A stretch of DNA of 64,000 nucleotides from G965204755 sp965243415 (GTDB taxonomy: Bacteria; Acidobacteriota; Vicinamibacteria; Marinacidobacterales; Marinacidobacteraceae), in assembly GCA_965243415.1 (NCBI GenBank), contig OZ251549.1, positions 3,038,001 to 3,102,000 on the forward strand, in the 5' to 3' direction. Made by a program: the position numbers and the translations under genes. Within the stretch, counting starts at the first letter, position 1; each line of letters begins with the position of its first letter. Shown piece by piece: positions 24,256-33,033 of the stretch. The notes beneath the pieces were generated by a model. It did no database searches, was not told the origin of the DNA, and was given only the letters and a program-made list of their open reading frames with translations.

Positions 24256-26435
24256 ACGGCCCGGGGAGACCGGTCGCGGCGCGCCGCGGCCGCCGGCGGT
24301 TCCGCGCGGTCCGTTCCCTCTCGGTCTTGTTCTTCGGGGGGGCGCTCGCCGGCGCCGGCCCGGCCGCCGTTCCCGCCGCCTCCGGACAGGAAGCCGGCGC
24401 TCCGGCCGACCCGCTCCGGATCGCCGGCGACCTGCCCGGGCTCCGCGCCGCGGCGGGGGATCCGGACCGGGCGGCGTCGGTGCTCCTCGCTCTCGAAGAG
24501 GCGCTCCGGACGCTCGACGGCCGCCGGGACGCCGCCGGCGCGTTGCCCCCGATCGAGGCCGAGTTGTACCTGCGCGCCCTGGAGTACCGCGCCCGGGCCC
24601 ATCTCACCCGGGACGAGCAGGCCGAGGCGGCGGAGGACTTCCGCGCCATCCTGCTCGCCGACCCCGGCTGGAGCCTCGATGTGGCCGACCTGACCCCGGC
24701 GGCGGTGGACCGCTTCGAATCCCAGCGGGGCGAGTTGGTCGCCTACCTGAGCGTGGCGACGGAACCGCCGGGGGGGATGGTCTTCGTCGGCGACGAGGCG
24801 GTCGGCGAGACGCCGCTCACCGCCCGCCCGGTCTTCGCCGGGGAGCACCGGGTCCGGGTGGAGCGGCCCGGCTACCGGGCGGTCGGGGAGCGGTCCGTGG
24901 ATCTCCTCCCCGGCGAGATCGTTTCGCTGGAGTGGGAACTCGAGCGCACCGGCCCGGTCCTCTCCGTCATCACCGCTCCCGCCGGCGTCACCGTGCGGGT
25001 CGGCGGCCGGGTGGCCGGAGTCACCGCCGGCGACCTGCCGGAATCGCTCCGCGCCCTGGTGCCGCCCCGGTTCGCCGAGGAGGTCTTCTCCGCGCCGCTG
25101 CTGCTGGGCGGGCTGACCCTCGGCCCCCACGAGATCACCCTGGAAGCGCCCTGCCGCCGCGCCTCACGGTTCGTCTTCCACGCCGACGAACCCCGGGACT
25201 ACCTGCCGCGGTTCATCCGGCTCCGCCCCTCCACCGGAGGTCTCCGCATCGAGAGCGACCCGAGCGGCGGCCGGGTGCTGCTCGACGGCGAGGAGCGGGG
25301 CCTGGCGCCGCTCTCGTTCTCGGCCATGTGTTCCGGGGAGCACCGGGTGGAGATCCGCCACCCCGCCGGTCGCTGTGTCCGGTCGGTCTCGGTCTCCCGG
25401 GGGAGCCGCACCGCCGTGCGCTGCGCCCTGCGCCCGGTGGTCGCCCTGGCCCCCGCCGCCCCCGGCGCCGAGCAGGCGCAGGCGGCGGTCCGCGGGGAGT
25501 TGGAGGCCGCCGCCGACTTCTTCTTCCTCGGCGAAGCGGAGGGTGACCGGGGCGGGGCCGGCTCCGGCTCGGGCCCGCGGGCGGCGGACGGCGAAGGGGC
25601 GGCCGGCGCCGGAGGCGGCGAAGGCGTGCAGGCGCGGGTGCGGGTGGTGGCGCCGCCGCCCGCCGCCGGGGAGGCCCGGGTGGAGTTCCTCGCCGCCGGC
25701 TCGAGAACCCCCGATGCCGCGCCCTTCGACCGCTTCGCGCCGGAGTCCGCCGCCGCCGCGCTCCGCGCCCTCCTGCGACTCCCGGAGCGGCGGCGCCCCT
25801 GGATCGGGCTCACGGTGGCGGTCCGCCGCGAGTGGGAGGACGGGGAGCGCCGCCGGGTCCTCGAAGCGGCGGCGGTCTGGCCCGGCGGTCCGGCGGAACT
25901 CGCCGGGATCGAGCCGGGCGATCTGGTGCGCGCCGCCGGCGGGGAACCGGTCTCCGATGAACTGGGTTTCGCCGAACGACTCGCCCGCCACGAACCGGGG
26001 AGCGCCTTCGACCTCCTGGCGCTCCGGGAGGGGGCCGAGCGTCCGCTGCGGCTGGTGGTGGCGGACACCCCGGTGCTCCCGGGGCGCTCCGGTGCCCGCT
26101 GCAACCGCCGCCTCACCGACCTGGCGGCGGCCTTCGCCCGGGGGCAGGCGGATTCCTGGGACCGGCTCGAAGCCGGACTCTGCCGGCTCCTGCTGGGCGA
26201 TCCGGCGGGGGCGCTCTCCTCGGAGTTGGCCGACCTGGAACTGCCCCCGGGGCCGGGGATCGGGCAGGGAACGGTGCTCTATTACCGGGGGCTGGCGCTC
26301 CTGGCGGTCGGGGAGCGGGAACGGGCCGGCGCCGCGTTCGCCGCCGCCGCCGCCGCCCCCGGCGCCACCCTGCGGACCCACGACGGCCCGCTGCTGGCGC
26401 CGCTGGCGGCGCGCCGCGCGGCCCGCCTGCGGTGA
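24252..26435 (+). CDS. Envelope protein with PEGA repeats and a PDZ domain
   Basis: 727 residues. The hydrophobic segment SLSVLFFGGALAGAGPAAVPAAS is a likely signal peptide. After a helical region (LYLRALEYRARAHLTRDEQAEAAEDF, TPR-like) come PEGA-type beta domains: TEPPGGMVFVGDEAVGETPL, a second copy near residue 240, and SDPSGGRVLLDGEERGLAPL. A Gly/Ala linker leads to a PDZ-like domain (AAAVWPGGPAELAGIEPGDLVRAAGGEPV) and a last TPR-like stretch. PEGA domains often occur in surface or kinase-associated proteins. ATGA/GTGA overlaps tie it to both neighbours. Confidence 0.72.
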   Translation: MNGPGRPVAARRGRRRFRAVRSLSVLFFGGALAGAGPAAVPAASGQEAGAPADPLRIAGDLPGLRAAAGDPDRAASVLLALEEALRTLDGRRDAAGALPPIEAELYLRALEYRARAHLTRDEQAEAAEDFRAILLADPGWSLDVADLTPAAVDRFESQRGELVAYLSVATEPPGGMVFVGDEAVGETPLTARPVFAGEHRVRVERPGYRAVGERSVDLLPGEIVSLEWELERTGPVLSVITAPAGVTVRVGGRVAGVTAGDLPESLRALVPPRFAEEVFSAPLLLGGLTLGPHEITLEAPCRRASRFVFHADEPRDYLPRFIRLRPSTGGLRIESDPSGGRVLLDGEERGLAPLSFSAMCSGEHRVEIRHPAGRCVRSVSVSRGSRTAVRCALRPVVALAPAAPGAEQAQAAVRGELEAAADFFFLGEAEGDRGGAGSGSGPRAADGEGAAGAGGGEGVQARVRVVAPPPAAGEARVEFLAAGSRTPDAAPFDRFAPESAAAALRALLRLPERRRPWIGLTVAVRREWEDGERRRVLEAAAVWPGGPAELAGIEPGDLVRAAGGEPVSDELGFAERLARHEPGSAFDLLALREGAERPLRLVVADTPVLPGRSGARCNRRLTDLAAAFARGQADSWDRLEAGLCRLLLGDPAGALSSELADLELPPGPGIGQGTVLYYRGLALLAVGERERAGAAFAAAAAAPGATLRTHDGPLLAPLAARRAARLR

Positions 26436-27379
26436 CCGGCGAAGGGCCGCCGGCGGCGGCGTCCGCCGGAGGCGTGCCCCGCACCTACTGCCTGATCGTC
26501 GAGAACGCGACTTCCGGGAACGCGCCGGGCCGGACCACGCCGCCGCCGGCGCGATTCGAGTTGACGGCGCGGGAGACCATCGTGGGCCGCGACCCCTCCT
26601 GCGCGGTGCGGCTCGACGACCTCTTCGTGAGCCGCCGCCACGCCCGGCTGCTGCTCCGGGGTTCGGATCTCCACCTCGACGACCTGGCGAGCACCAATGT
26701 GACCCGCCGGAACGGCGAGGCGGTGCGCACCCGGGTGCGGCTCCAGCCGGGCGATGTCCTCCACTTCGCTTCGGTGCGCGCCCGGCTGGTGGAGGTCTCC
26801 CCCGACGCGCCGGAAGGCCCCCCGATCCCGCCGCCGCCCGCGGAACCGCCCGCCGGGGGCGAGGCCGACGGGCCCGCCGGCGGCGCCGGGCCGACCGACG
26901 GCGCGGCGGAGGGGGCGGCGGCTCCCGCTCCGGCGCCGACCGCGGCGGCAGCGGCGGCGGCCGCCGCACCGGAAGCCCCGACCTCGGGCGGGAGCGCGCC
27001 TCCGGTCGCCGGGGAGGGAACGACGGCGGTCCCCGGAGCCGGCGCGCCCGGCGGGGTCGCGCCGCCCGAGGGGCCTGACCGGGCGGCGGCGGCGGACCGG
27101 CGGGATCCGGCCGGGGCGTCCGACCGGGCCGGGGGCCGGCCGGGGCGGGGACCGACGGAGCCGCAGCCGAAGGAGCCGGAACCGCCGGGAGCGGCGCCCC
27201 CGGGCGCAGGAATCGAGCGGGAACCGGCGCCGGGGAGCGAGCCGCGCCCGGAGCGGAACCCGGAAGTCTTCGTGGCGGGGCCGCTGCCGGGCGAAGCGGG
27301 GCGCGCCCGGGTCCGGGCGGCGCTCTGGCTGGCGGCCCTCACGGCGCTCGCGGCGCTGGGGGCGGCGCTCCTCCGATGA
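26432..27379 (+). CDS. FHA-domain protein with C-terminal membrane anchor
   Basis: 315 residues. The FHA domain covers about residues 18-128, with the phosphothreonine-binding signature IVGRDPSCAVRLDDLFVSRRHARL and LASTNVTRRNGE (the usual S-T-N-G-T loop modified). A long Pro/Ala/Gly-rich linker (130-285) leads to one C-terminal hydrophobic helix, LWLAALTALAALGAALL. This suggests a cytoplasmic phospho-peptide reader anchored by its tail. No Ser/Thr kinase is in the window, so the partner is unknown. Start GTG overlaps the PEGA gene stop, and the end overlaps ldcA. Confidence 0.78.
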   Translation: MTGEGPPAAASAGGVPRTYCLIVENATSGNAPGRTTPPPARFELTARETIVGRDPSCAVRLDDLFVSRRHARLLLRGSDLHLDDLASTNVTRRNGEAVRTRVRLQPGDVLHFASVRARLVEVSPDAPEGPPIPPPPAEPPAGGEADGPAGGAGPTDGAAEGAAAPAPAPTAAAAAAAAAPEAPTSGGSAPPVAGEGTTAVPGAGAPGGVAPPEGPDRAAAADRRDPAGASDRAGGRPGRGPTEPQPKEPEPPGAAPPGAGIEREPAPGSEPRPERNPEVFVAGPLPGEAGRARVRAALWLAALTALAALGAALLR

Positions 27380-28329
27380 CGGGGCCCTCCGAACCGTCCC
27401 GCCCGATGCGCGCCCCGGCGGTCCGCCCCGGCGCCACCGTCGGCGTCTTCGCCCCCTCCAGCCCGGTGCGCCTCCCCTTCCTGGAGGCCGGGGAAGAGCA
27501 ACTGCGCCGGCTGGGCCTGACCCCGAAACGGGCCCCGCGCGCGCTCCGCCGCGCCGAGTACACCGCCGGGACCCCGAAAGACCGCGCCGCCGACTTCCGC
27601 TCCCTCCTCCGGGACGACGAAGTGAGCGCGCTCTTCGCCGCCCGCGGCGGCTACGGCAGTCTGGACCTGGTGTCCCGGATTGCCCCGATGGAACTGCGGG
27701 TCCACCCCAAGATCATCGTGGGTTCCAGCGACGCGACCGCGCTCCTGGCCGTGGCCCGGATGGCCGGTCTCCCCGGCCTCTACGGCCCCATGGTGGCGCA
27801 GCAGATCGCCCGCGGCCCGGAGGCCTTCGACGGGGAGGAACTCCTGGGTCTGCTCGGCGCCACCGAACCCGGCTTCCGCCTGCCCTGGGGGAACGCCTCC
27901 TTCCTCCACCCGGGTGCGGCGGAGGGGGTCCTCGCCGGCGGGTGCCTCTCGCTCCTCACCGCCCTCGAGGGCACCGACTACGCGCCCCGCTTCGCCGGGT
28001 CGATCGCCTTCTTCGAAGATGTCTCGGTGAAGCCCTACCAGTTGGAGCGGATGTTCTGGCAGTTCGAACGGAGCGGCGCCTTCGCCGGCATCGAGGGGGT
28101 CGTCTTCGGGCAGATGCCTGGCTGCGTCCAGCACCCGGACCAGGGCTACGCGCTCCCCGACCTGCTGCGCCGCTGGACGGAGGCGTTCCAGGTCCCGGTG
28201 GTGTTCGGCTTCGCCGCCGGGCATGTCTCCCCGGAGGGTGAGGACCGACGCTGCCGCACGCTCCCGCTGGGCGTCCGGGCGCGGATGGACGAAGACGGCC
28301 TCACCCTTCTCGAAGGCGTGGTCCGCTGA
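27376..28329 (+). CDS. ldcA: LD-carboxypeptidase (peptidase S66)
   Basis: 317 residues, typical length. S66 serine peptidases cut the terminal D-Ala from murein tetrapeptides in peptidoglycan recycling. The N-terminus GATVGVFAPSSPV, the loop AARGGYGSLDLV, the nucleophile Ser118 in GSSDATALL, Glu in FFEDVSVKPYQLERM and the final His in FGFAAGHV are all present. No signal peptide is seen, so the enzyme acts in the cytoplasm. It is followed by mpl, which re-attaches recovered tripeptide to UDP-MurNAc, so the pair makes functional sense. Confidence 0.92.
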   Translation: MTGPSEPSRPMRAPAVRPGATVGVFAPSSPVRLPFLEAGEEQLRRLGLTPKRAPRALRRAEYTAGTPKDRAADFRSLLRDDEVSALFAARGGYGSLDLVSRIAPMELRVHPKIIVGSSDATALLAVARMAGLPGLYGPMVAQQIARGPEAFDGEELLGLLGATEPGFRLPWGNASFLHPGAAEGVLAGGCLSLLTALEGTDYAPRFAGSIAFFEDVSVKPYQLERMFWQFERSGAFAGIEGVVFGQMPGCVQHPDQGYALPDLLRRWTEAFQVPVVFGFAAGHVSPEGEDRRCRTLPLGVRARMDEDGLTLLEGVVR

Positions 28330-28339
28330 CCCTCCCGCG

Positions 28340-30853
28340 GTGAGTTTCCCGCCGGCGCCCGGCGCGCGGGTGCACCTGCTGGGGATCGCCGGGACCGCGA
28401 TGGCGTCCCTCGCCGGCCTGCTGAAGGCCCTGGGATACCGGGTGAGCGGCTCCGACGAACGCGCCTACCCGCCGATGTCCACGCGGCTCGAACGCGAGGG
28501 CATCCCGGTGCTCACCCCGTTCCGGGCGGGGAACCTCCCCGACCGCTGCGGCGCGGTCGTGGTGGGCAACGCCGTTTCCCGCGGCAACCCGGAACTGGAG
28601 GCCGCGCTCGACCGCCGGGAGCGCCTGGTCTCGTTCCCGGAGACGCTCCGGGAGACGGTCCTCCGCACCCGCCGGCCGGTCGTCGTCGCCGGCACCCACG
28701 GCAAGACGACGACGACCTCCCTCCTGGCCTTCATGTTCCGCCTCGCCGGCCGGGACGCCGGGTACCTGGTGGGCGGGGTCGCCCCGGACCTGGGCGGCAG
28801 TCACCGGCTCGGCGCTCCCGGCGAGGCCTTCGTGGTGGAGGGCGACGAGTACGACACCGCCTACTGGGACAAGGGACCCAAGTTCCTGCACTACCTGCCG
28901 GAAGTGGCGGTCGTCGGGAATGTGGAGTTCGACCACGCGGACATCTATCCCGACCGGGCCGCGGTGGAGCGCGTCTTCTCGTTCCTCGCCCGGCTGCCCC
29001 CCCGCCGGGGCCGGCTGCTGCTCGGCGCCGACTCCCCGGCGGCCGCGGCCCTCGCCGGGTCGGCGCACTGCCCGGTGGAGACCTTCGGCCTCTCGCGGGC
29101 GGCGGACTGGGTCGGAACCGTGGAGGAGTCCGGCCCCCGGGGAACGCAGCTGGGGGTCGCGGTCCGGGGGGAGCCGCGGCCGGCGCTCCGGGGCCGGTTC
29201 TGGGGCGCGGCCCAGTGCCGGAACCTGCTCGCCGCCGCGGCCGCCGCCGACCGGCTGGGCGTCCCCTGGGAGGCGGTGCGGGCGGCGGCGGAGGCGTTCT
29301 CGGGGGTGGCCTCCCGTATGGAAGTGCTCCACGAAGGGCCGGCGGGCGCGTCCGTCGGAGACGCCGGCGGGGCGTCTGCCGGCGAGGGGTCTGCCGCCGA
29401 GGGGTCTGCCGGCGGGGGCCGGCAGGTCGTCGTGGCCCGGGACTTCGCCCACCACCCGACCGCGGTCGCCGCCATCCTCGAGGCGGCCTCCTGCCGCTGG
29501 CCGGAACACCGCCTCGTCGCGGTCTTCGAACCCCGCTCCTTCACCGCCCGCAGCGCCGTGTTCCAGGAGGAATTCGCGGCGGCCTTCGACCGCGCCGCCG
29601 CGGTCCTCATCTCCGCCGCCCCCGAGGCCCGGGGCCGCGCGCCCGGGGAAGGCGCCCGGCTCGACACCGAACGCCTGGCGCGGGATCTGGACGCCGGAGG
29701 ACGGACGGCGGCGGTCGTCCCGGACCTCGACGACCTGGCGGAACGGGCAGTGGACGCCGCCGTCGGGCGGGGGCAGGGGCCGACGGTGCTGCTCTTCCTC
29801 TCGAACGGCCACTTCGGCGGCCTCCCGGAACGGGTCGCCGCGGAGATCGGCGGAGAGACCGGGGCGAGTGTCGTTGGCCGGGAGGCCGCCTCACCGGGGC
29901 CAGCCGCGGACGAGGGACGCCGGCAGCCTGGCCGGTCGGTCGGCGTGCCGGGAGAGCCGGCTCCGTGGAACGATCCGATCGGAGAGTCTTCGATCGGGAC
30001 CGACGCGAGCGGGCGGCTCCGGGATGAACCCGCCGAGACCGCTCGGTCGGAGGCGGACGACCGCCGGAAGCGCCGGAGAGAGCGACGGGCCATCCGACGG
30101 AAGGCGAAGCGGGCCGGCGTCGTCGGCGCGAAGGCCGGAGGCGAGCGGTTGGAGCACCTGCGGCGGTTCTACGCCATCCTCGACTCGCTCGAGCAGGCCC
30201 TCGGTGGGGCGCGGCGGCTGTCGGACTGCTCCGGCACCCTCGCCTGGCCCGAACGCGGCGTCTATTTCTTCCGGGAGGACGGCGAGGTCCGTGTCGGCTC
30301 CGGCATCGGCCCGCGCATCGTCCGCGTCGGCACCCACGCCCTGAAGCGGGGCTCCCGCACCCGTCTCTGGACCCGGCTCCGCTCCCACAAGGGCCGGGAT
30401 CGCTCGGGGAGCGGGAACCACCGGGTCTCCATCTTCCGGGGCCATGTCGGGAACGCCCTGCGCGAACGGGACGGTTTCGACTGCCCCGACTGGGATCGGC
30501 GCAACCGCCCGCCGGGAACGATCACCCGGGAGATCCGGGAGCGCGAACGCCCGCTGGAAGAGGCGGTGAGCCGGACGATCGGCGCCATGCCCTTCCTCTG
30601 GCTCGCGGTCGAGGACGAACCGGGCCCGGACAGCCGGCGCGGCTCCCTGGAGCGCAACGCGATCGCCCTACTCAGCGGCTATGGGAGACCCGCGCCGGAC
30701 CCGCCCTCGGCGTCCTGGCTCGGGCTCCACTGCGCCCGCGGCAAGGTGCGCCCTTCGGGCCTCTGGAACACGAACCATGTCGAGGACGACTACGACCCCG
30801 CCTTCCTCGACGAACTGGCCCGCTTCGTGGCCCGGATGGAGCGCCCCGCCTGA
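28340..30853 (+). CDS. mpl: Mpl murein-peptide ligase fused to a GIY-YIG-like nuclease domain
   Basis: 837 residues from GTG 28340. Residues 1-about 505 are a Mur ligase of the Mpl type: VHLLGIAGTAMASLAGLL, GTHGKTTTTSL (P-loop), EGDEYDTAYWDKGPKF, NVEFDHADIYP and DFAHHPTAV. A 15-bp repeat inserts Gly/Ala/Ser near residue 350. After a basic linker (RRKRRRERRAIRRKAKR) residues about 605-837 form a different domain: GVYFF ... RIVRVGTHAL, RTRLWTRLRSHKG, GNHRVSIFR, LERNAIALL and GLWNTNHVE, which fits the GIY-YIG layout (GVY, RVG, Arg, Glu, Asn/His). Codon use turns less GC3-biased after about 29870. Mpl is normally near 460 residues. Confidence 0.82.
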   Translation: MSFPPAPGARVHLLGIAGTAMASLAGLLKALGYRVSGSDERAYPPMSTRLEREGIPVLTPFRAGNLPDRCGAVVVGNAVSRGNPELEAALDRRERLVSFPETLRETVLRTRRPVVVAGTHGKTTTTSLLAFMFRLAGRDAGYLVGGVAPDLGGSHRLGAPGEAFVVEGDEYDTAYWDKGPKFLHYLPEVAVVGNVEFDHADIYPDRAAVERVFSFLARLPPRRGRLLLGADSPAAAALAGSAHCPVETFGLSRAADWVGTVEESGPRGTQLGVAVRGEPRPALRGRFWGAAQCRNLLAAAAAADRLGVPWEAVRAAAEAFSGVASRMEVLHEGPAGASVGDAGGASAGEGSAAEGSAGGGRQVVVARDFAHHPTAVAAILEAASCRWPEHRLVAVFEPRSFTARSAVFQEEFAAAFDRAAAVLISAAPEARGRAPGEGARLDTERLARDLDAGGRTAAVVPDLDDLAERAVDAAVGRGQGPTVLLFLSNGHFGGLPERVAAEIGGETGASVVGREAASPGPAADEGRRQPGRSVGVPGEPAPWNDPIGESSIGTDASGRLRDEPAETARSEADDRRKRRRERRAIRRKAKRAGVVGAKAGGERLEHLRRFYAILDSLEQALGGARRLSDCSGTLAWPERGVYFFREDGEVRVGSGIGPRIVRVGTHALKRGSRTRLWTRLRSHKGRDRSGSGNHRVSIFRGHVGNALRERDGFDCPDWDRRNRPPGTITREIRERERPLEEAVSRTIGAMPFLWLAVEDEPGPDSRRGSLERNAIALLSGYGRPAPDPPSASWLGLHCARGKVRPSGLWNTNHVEDDYDPAFLDELARFVARMERPA

Positions 30854-30914
30854 GCCGCCGGCCCGATCCGGATCCTTCGTCCGGGGGCCCGCCCGCCACG
30901 GTTACGATGCCCCC

Positions 30915-31187
30915 ATGCCGATGAGGCGGACTCGCCGGAAGCCGAAGCGACGGCCGGCGCCGCCCCGGCGCGATCCGGTGGCCGGAACGCCTGCGACCCT
31001 GTTGGAGTCCCTGAAGCCGATGTTCCGCTTCGAACCGGTCATCGAGATCCCGGAGCAGACCCCGGAGGAGGCGATGCGGGAGACCTGGCTGCGTGTCGGG
31101 CACGACCTGAGAGCCGCGATGGGCCAGGTGCGGCCCGACTACGAACGCGCCCGCCGGGAGCGCGATCACCGGGGGTCGCAGCCATGA
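30915..31187 (+). CDS. Small basic/acidic hypothetical protein
   Basis: 90 residues from ATG 30915 (a second ATG at 30921 is equally possible). The N-terminus is strongly basic (MRRTRRKPKRRPAPPRR), and the rest is helical and charged (EQTPEEAMRETWLRVGHDLRAAM). I recognise no family. It follows the Mpl-GIY-YIG fusion by 61 bases, and its stop overlaps the next small ORF as ATGA. The longer frame back to 30681 lies inside the fusion gene and is not used. Confidence 0.5.
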   Translation: MPMRRTRRKPKRRPAPPRRDPVAGTPATLLESLKPMFRFEPVIEIPEQTPEEAMRETWLRVGHDLRAAMGQVRPDYERARRERDHRGSQP

Positions 31188-31336
31188 CCGGGACCGGCCG
31201 CCCTCTCGGGCCGAGCCTCCGCGCCACCCTCTCCCGCGAACGCGCCCTCGAGGTGGGGGCAGCGGGTGCGATGCGGCACGGCCGCCAGGCTGCGACAGGG
31301 CCCGGAGCTTTCCTGCCGCCCGGAGGCCGCGGTTGA
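31184..31336 (+). CDS. Very small ORF coupled between two hypothetical genes
   Basis: 50 codons, starting MTGTGRPLGPSLRATLSRER and ending PPGGRG. It is bounded by ATGA with the gene before and TTGA with the gene after, the coupling style used throughout the window. No domain is seen. The exact overlap at both ends is the only support. It could instead be an untranslated gap. Confidence 0.3.
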   Translation: MTGTGRPLGPSLRATLSRERALEVGAAGAMRHGRQAATGPGAFLPPGGRG

Positions 31337-31989
31337 TCGTCGTCATCTCCTGCGCCGGCCGCAAAAAGCCGGAAGCCGGGTACTTCCAGCGCCGGGACGG
31401 GCAGAGGGTGAAGTTCGTCGGGGATCCTGAAGCCCGGCACGACGATTTCGGTTTTGAGCGCGCGCGGCCCGATGATTCTTCCGACACGGGGGCACCGTGG
31501 CGGGACCGTCTCGTCGAATACAACGACGCCTACTCGGTTGACGAGAACCCTTTCGGCCTTCTGCCCGCCGGGCGGCTCTATGCGCACGAGGTCTATGGAC
31601 GATTGGAACAGCGCTACGGACTGAAGGGCTTCTACATCCTCTCCGCCGGCTGGGGGCTGATCCGGGCGGACTTTCTGACGCCGCAGTACGACATCACCTT
31701 CAGCTCCCGAGCGAAGGACTACCAGCGCCGCAGCCAGCGCGAGACTTGGAACGACCTGATCTGTCTGCCGGACGAGACGACGGAACAGGTCATGTTCTTC
31801 GGCGGCAAGGACTATCTGCCGCTCTTCTGTCGTTTGACGGCGCAGGTCCGGGGAGAGCGAACCGTGTGGACGACTTCCGTTGATTCGCGGAAGGCACCGG
31901 GCTGCCGCGTCCGCCGATACGAGACCCGGACCCGGACGAACTGGCACTACGAGTGCGTCCGCGACTTCCTGGACGGGAAACTCGACTGA
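31333..31989 (+). CDS. Hypothetical protein resembling DUF6884/YaaA-type proteins
   Basis: 218 residues, TTG start overlapping the previous stop. Key patterns are IVVISCAGRKKPEAGYF at the N-terminus, LLPAGRLYAHEVYGRLEQRYG, and ILSAGWGLIRADFLTPQYDITFS in the middle. The mix of a short Cys-Ala-Gly-Arg-Lys start with a Leu-Ser-Ala-x-x-Gly-Leu turn and Pro-x-Tyr-Asp is like DUF6884/YaaA-related proteins, some of which occur in nucleic-acid modification or defence islands. The match is by eye and partial. The codon use is less GC-rich than the core genes (for example GATTTCGGTTTTGAG). Confidence 0.6.
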   Translation: MIVVISCAGRKKPEAGYFQRRDGQRVKFVGDPEARHDDFGFERARPDDSSDTGAPWRDRLVEYNDAYSVDENPFGLLPAGRLYAHEVYGRLEQRYGLKGFYILSAGWGLIRADFLTPQYDITFSSRAKDYQRRSQRETWNDLICLPDETTEQVMFFGGKDYLPLFCRLTAQVRGERTVWTTSVDSRKAPGCRVRRYETRTRTNWHYECVRDFLDGKLD

Positions 31990-32075
31990 CGAGCGCCCGC
32001 AGGAGAGGGTCGGCGCCGACCGCTCCGGGGCGGGGGAGGCGGTGGTATTCTGCGGATCGAGGAGAAAAAACGCCC

Positions 32076-32912
32076 ATGCGCACCGCTCGCCGCCTTCTGC
32101 CCCTGACCCTGCTCGCCGGGTTCCTTCCCGCCTCCGTCCTCGCGCAGGGCGGGCCGGCGCCGGACAAGCCCCGTCCCATCGCCATCCGGGACAGCGTCTT
32201 CATCGAGGACCTGACCTGGATGGAAGTCCGCGACCTCATGGCCGCGGGCAAGACCACCGCCATCGTGGCCAGCGGCGGCGTGGAACAGAACGGGCCCTAC
32301 CTGGTGACCGGCAAGCACAATGTCCTCCTCCGCGGCCTGACGGAAGTCATCGCCCGGGACCTCGGGGACGCGCTGGTGGCCCCGATCCTCAAGTTGGTCC
32401 CCGAAGGCGACTTCGATCCCCCCAGCGGGCACATGCGCTACCCGGGGACCGTCGGGCTCAGCGAGGAGACCTTCATGGCGGTGGTCCGGGATGTCTGCCG
32501 CAGCCTCAAGGCGAGCGGCTTCGAGCACCTGATCCTCATCGGGGACAGCGGCGGGAACCAGGCCGGGATGAAGGCGGTCGCCGAGGAGTTGATGGCCGAG
32601 TGGAAGGGGAACCCCGGCGTCCACTACATCCCCGAGTTCTACGACTACGCGGCGCTCCAGGAGTGGCTGGCGAAGCAGGGCGTCGAACAGACCCCGGAGG
32701 GGATCCACGACGACTACGCGATCACCTCGATGATGGCGGCGGTGGATCCGAACTCCATCCGCACCGCCGAACGCCGCCAGGCCGGTCTCTTCAGCATCAA
32801 CGGGGTCGAGGTGGACCCGCTCGATGTCACCCGGATGTGGGGGAACCGGCTGTTCCGCCACCGCAGCGAGATGACCGTGAAGGCCATCCGCGCCGCCCGC
32901 GCCTCGCACTGA
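32076..32912 (+). CDS. Periplasmic creatininase-family protein
   Basis: 278 residues from ATG 32076, which has GAGGAG 12 bases upstream. A signal peptide is clear (RRLLPLTLLAGFLPASVLAQG). The fold markers are ASGGVEQNGPYLVTGKHN, VPEGDFDPPSGHMRYPGT and LILIGDSGGNQAG. Cytosolic creatininase/MftE/FAPy hydrolases have E-x-H and a later Asp as metal ligands with NGHGGN. Here the equivalent positions read EQN and GKH, and GDSGGN. This may be the exported subgroup with a changed metal site. Reaction unknown. A TATTCT box at 32046 could be its -10. Confidence 0.8.
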   Translation: MRTARRLLPLTLLAGFLPASVLAQGGPAPDKPRPIAIRDSVFIEDLTWMEVRDLMAAGKTTAIVASGGVEQNGPYLVTGKHNVLLRGLTEVIARDLGDALVAPILKLVPEGDFDPPSGHMRYPGTVGLSEETFMAVVRDVCRSLKASGFEHLILIGDSGGNQAGMKAVAEELMAEWKGNPGVHYIPEFYDYAALQEWLAKQGVEQTPEGIHDDYAITSMMAAVDPNSIRTAERRQAGLFSINGVEVDPLDVTRMWGNRLFRHRSEMTVKAIRAARASH

Positions 32913-33033
32913 ACCGGGAGCACCGCCCGCCGCCGGCCCCGGCTTCGGCGCCGCCGGCTCCGGCTTCGGCGCCGACAGCCGTCGCCGCCCCGACCGCCCT
33001 CCCGCCCGGAAGCGCCCCGCGCCGGGAGTCGTC

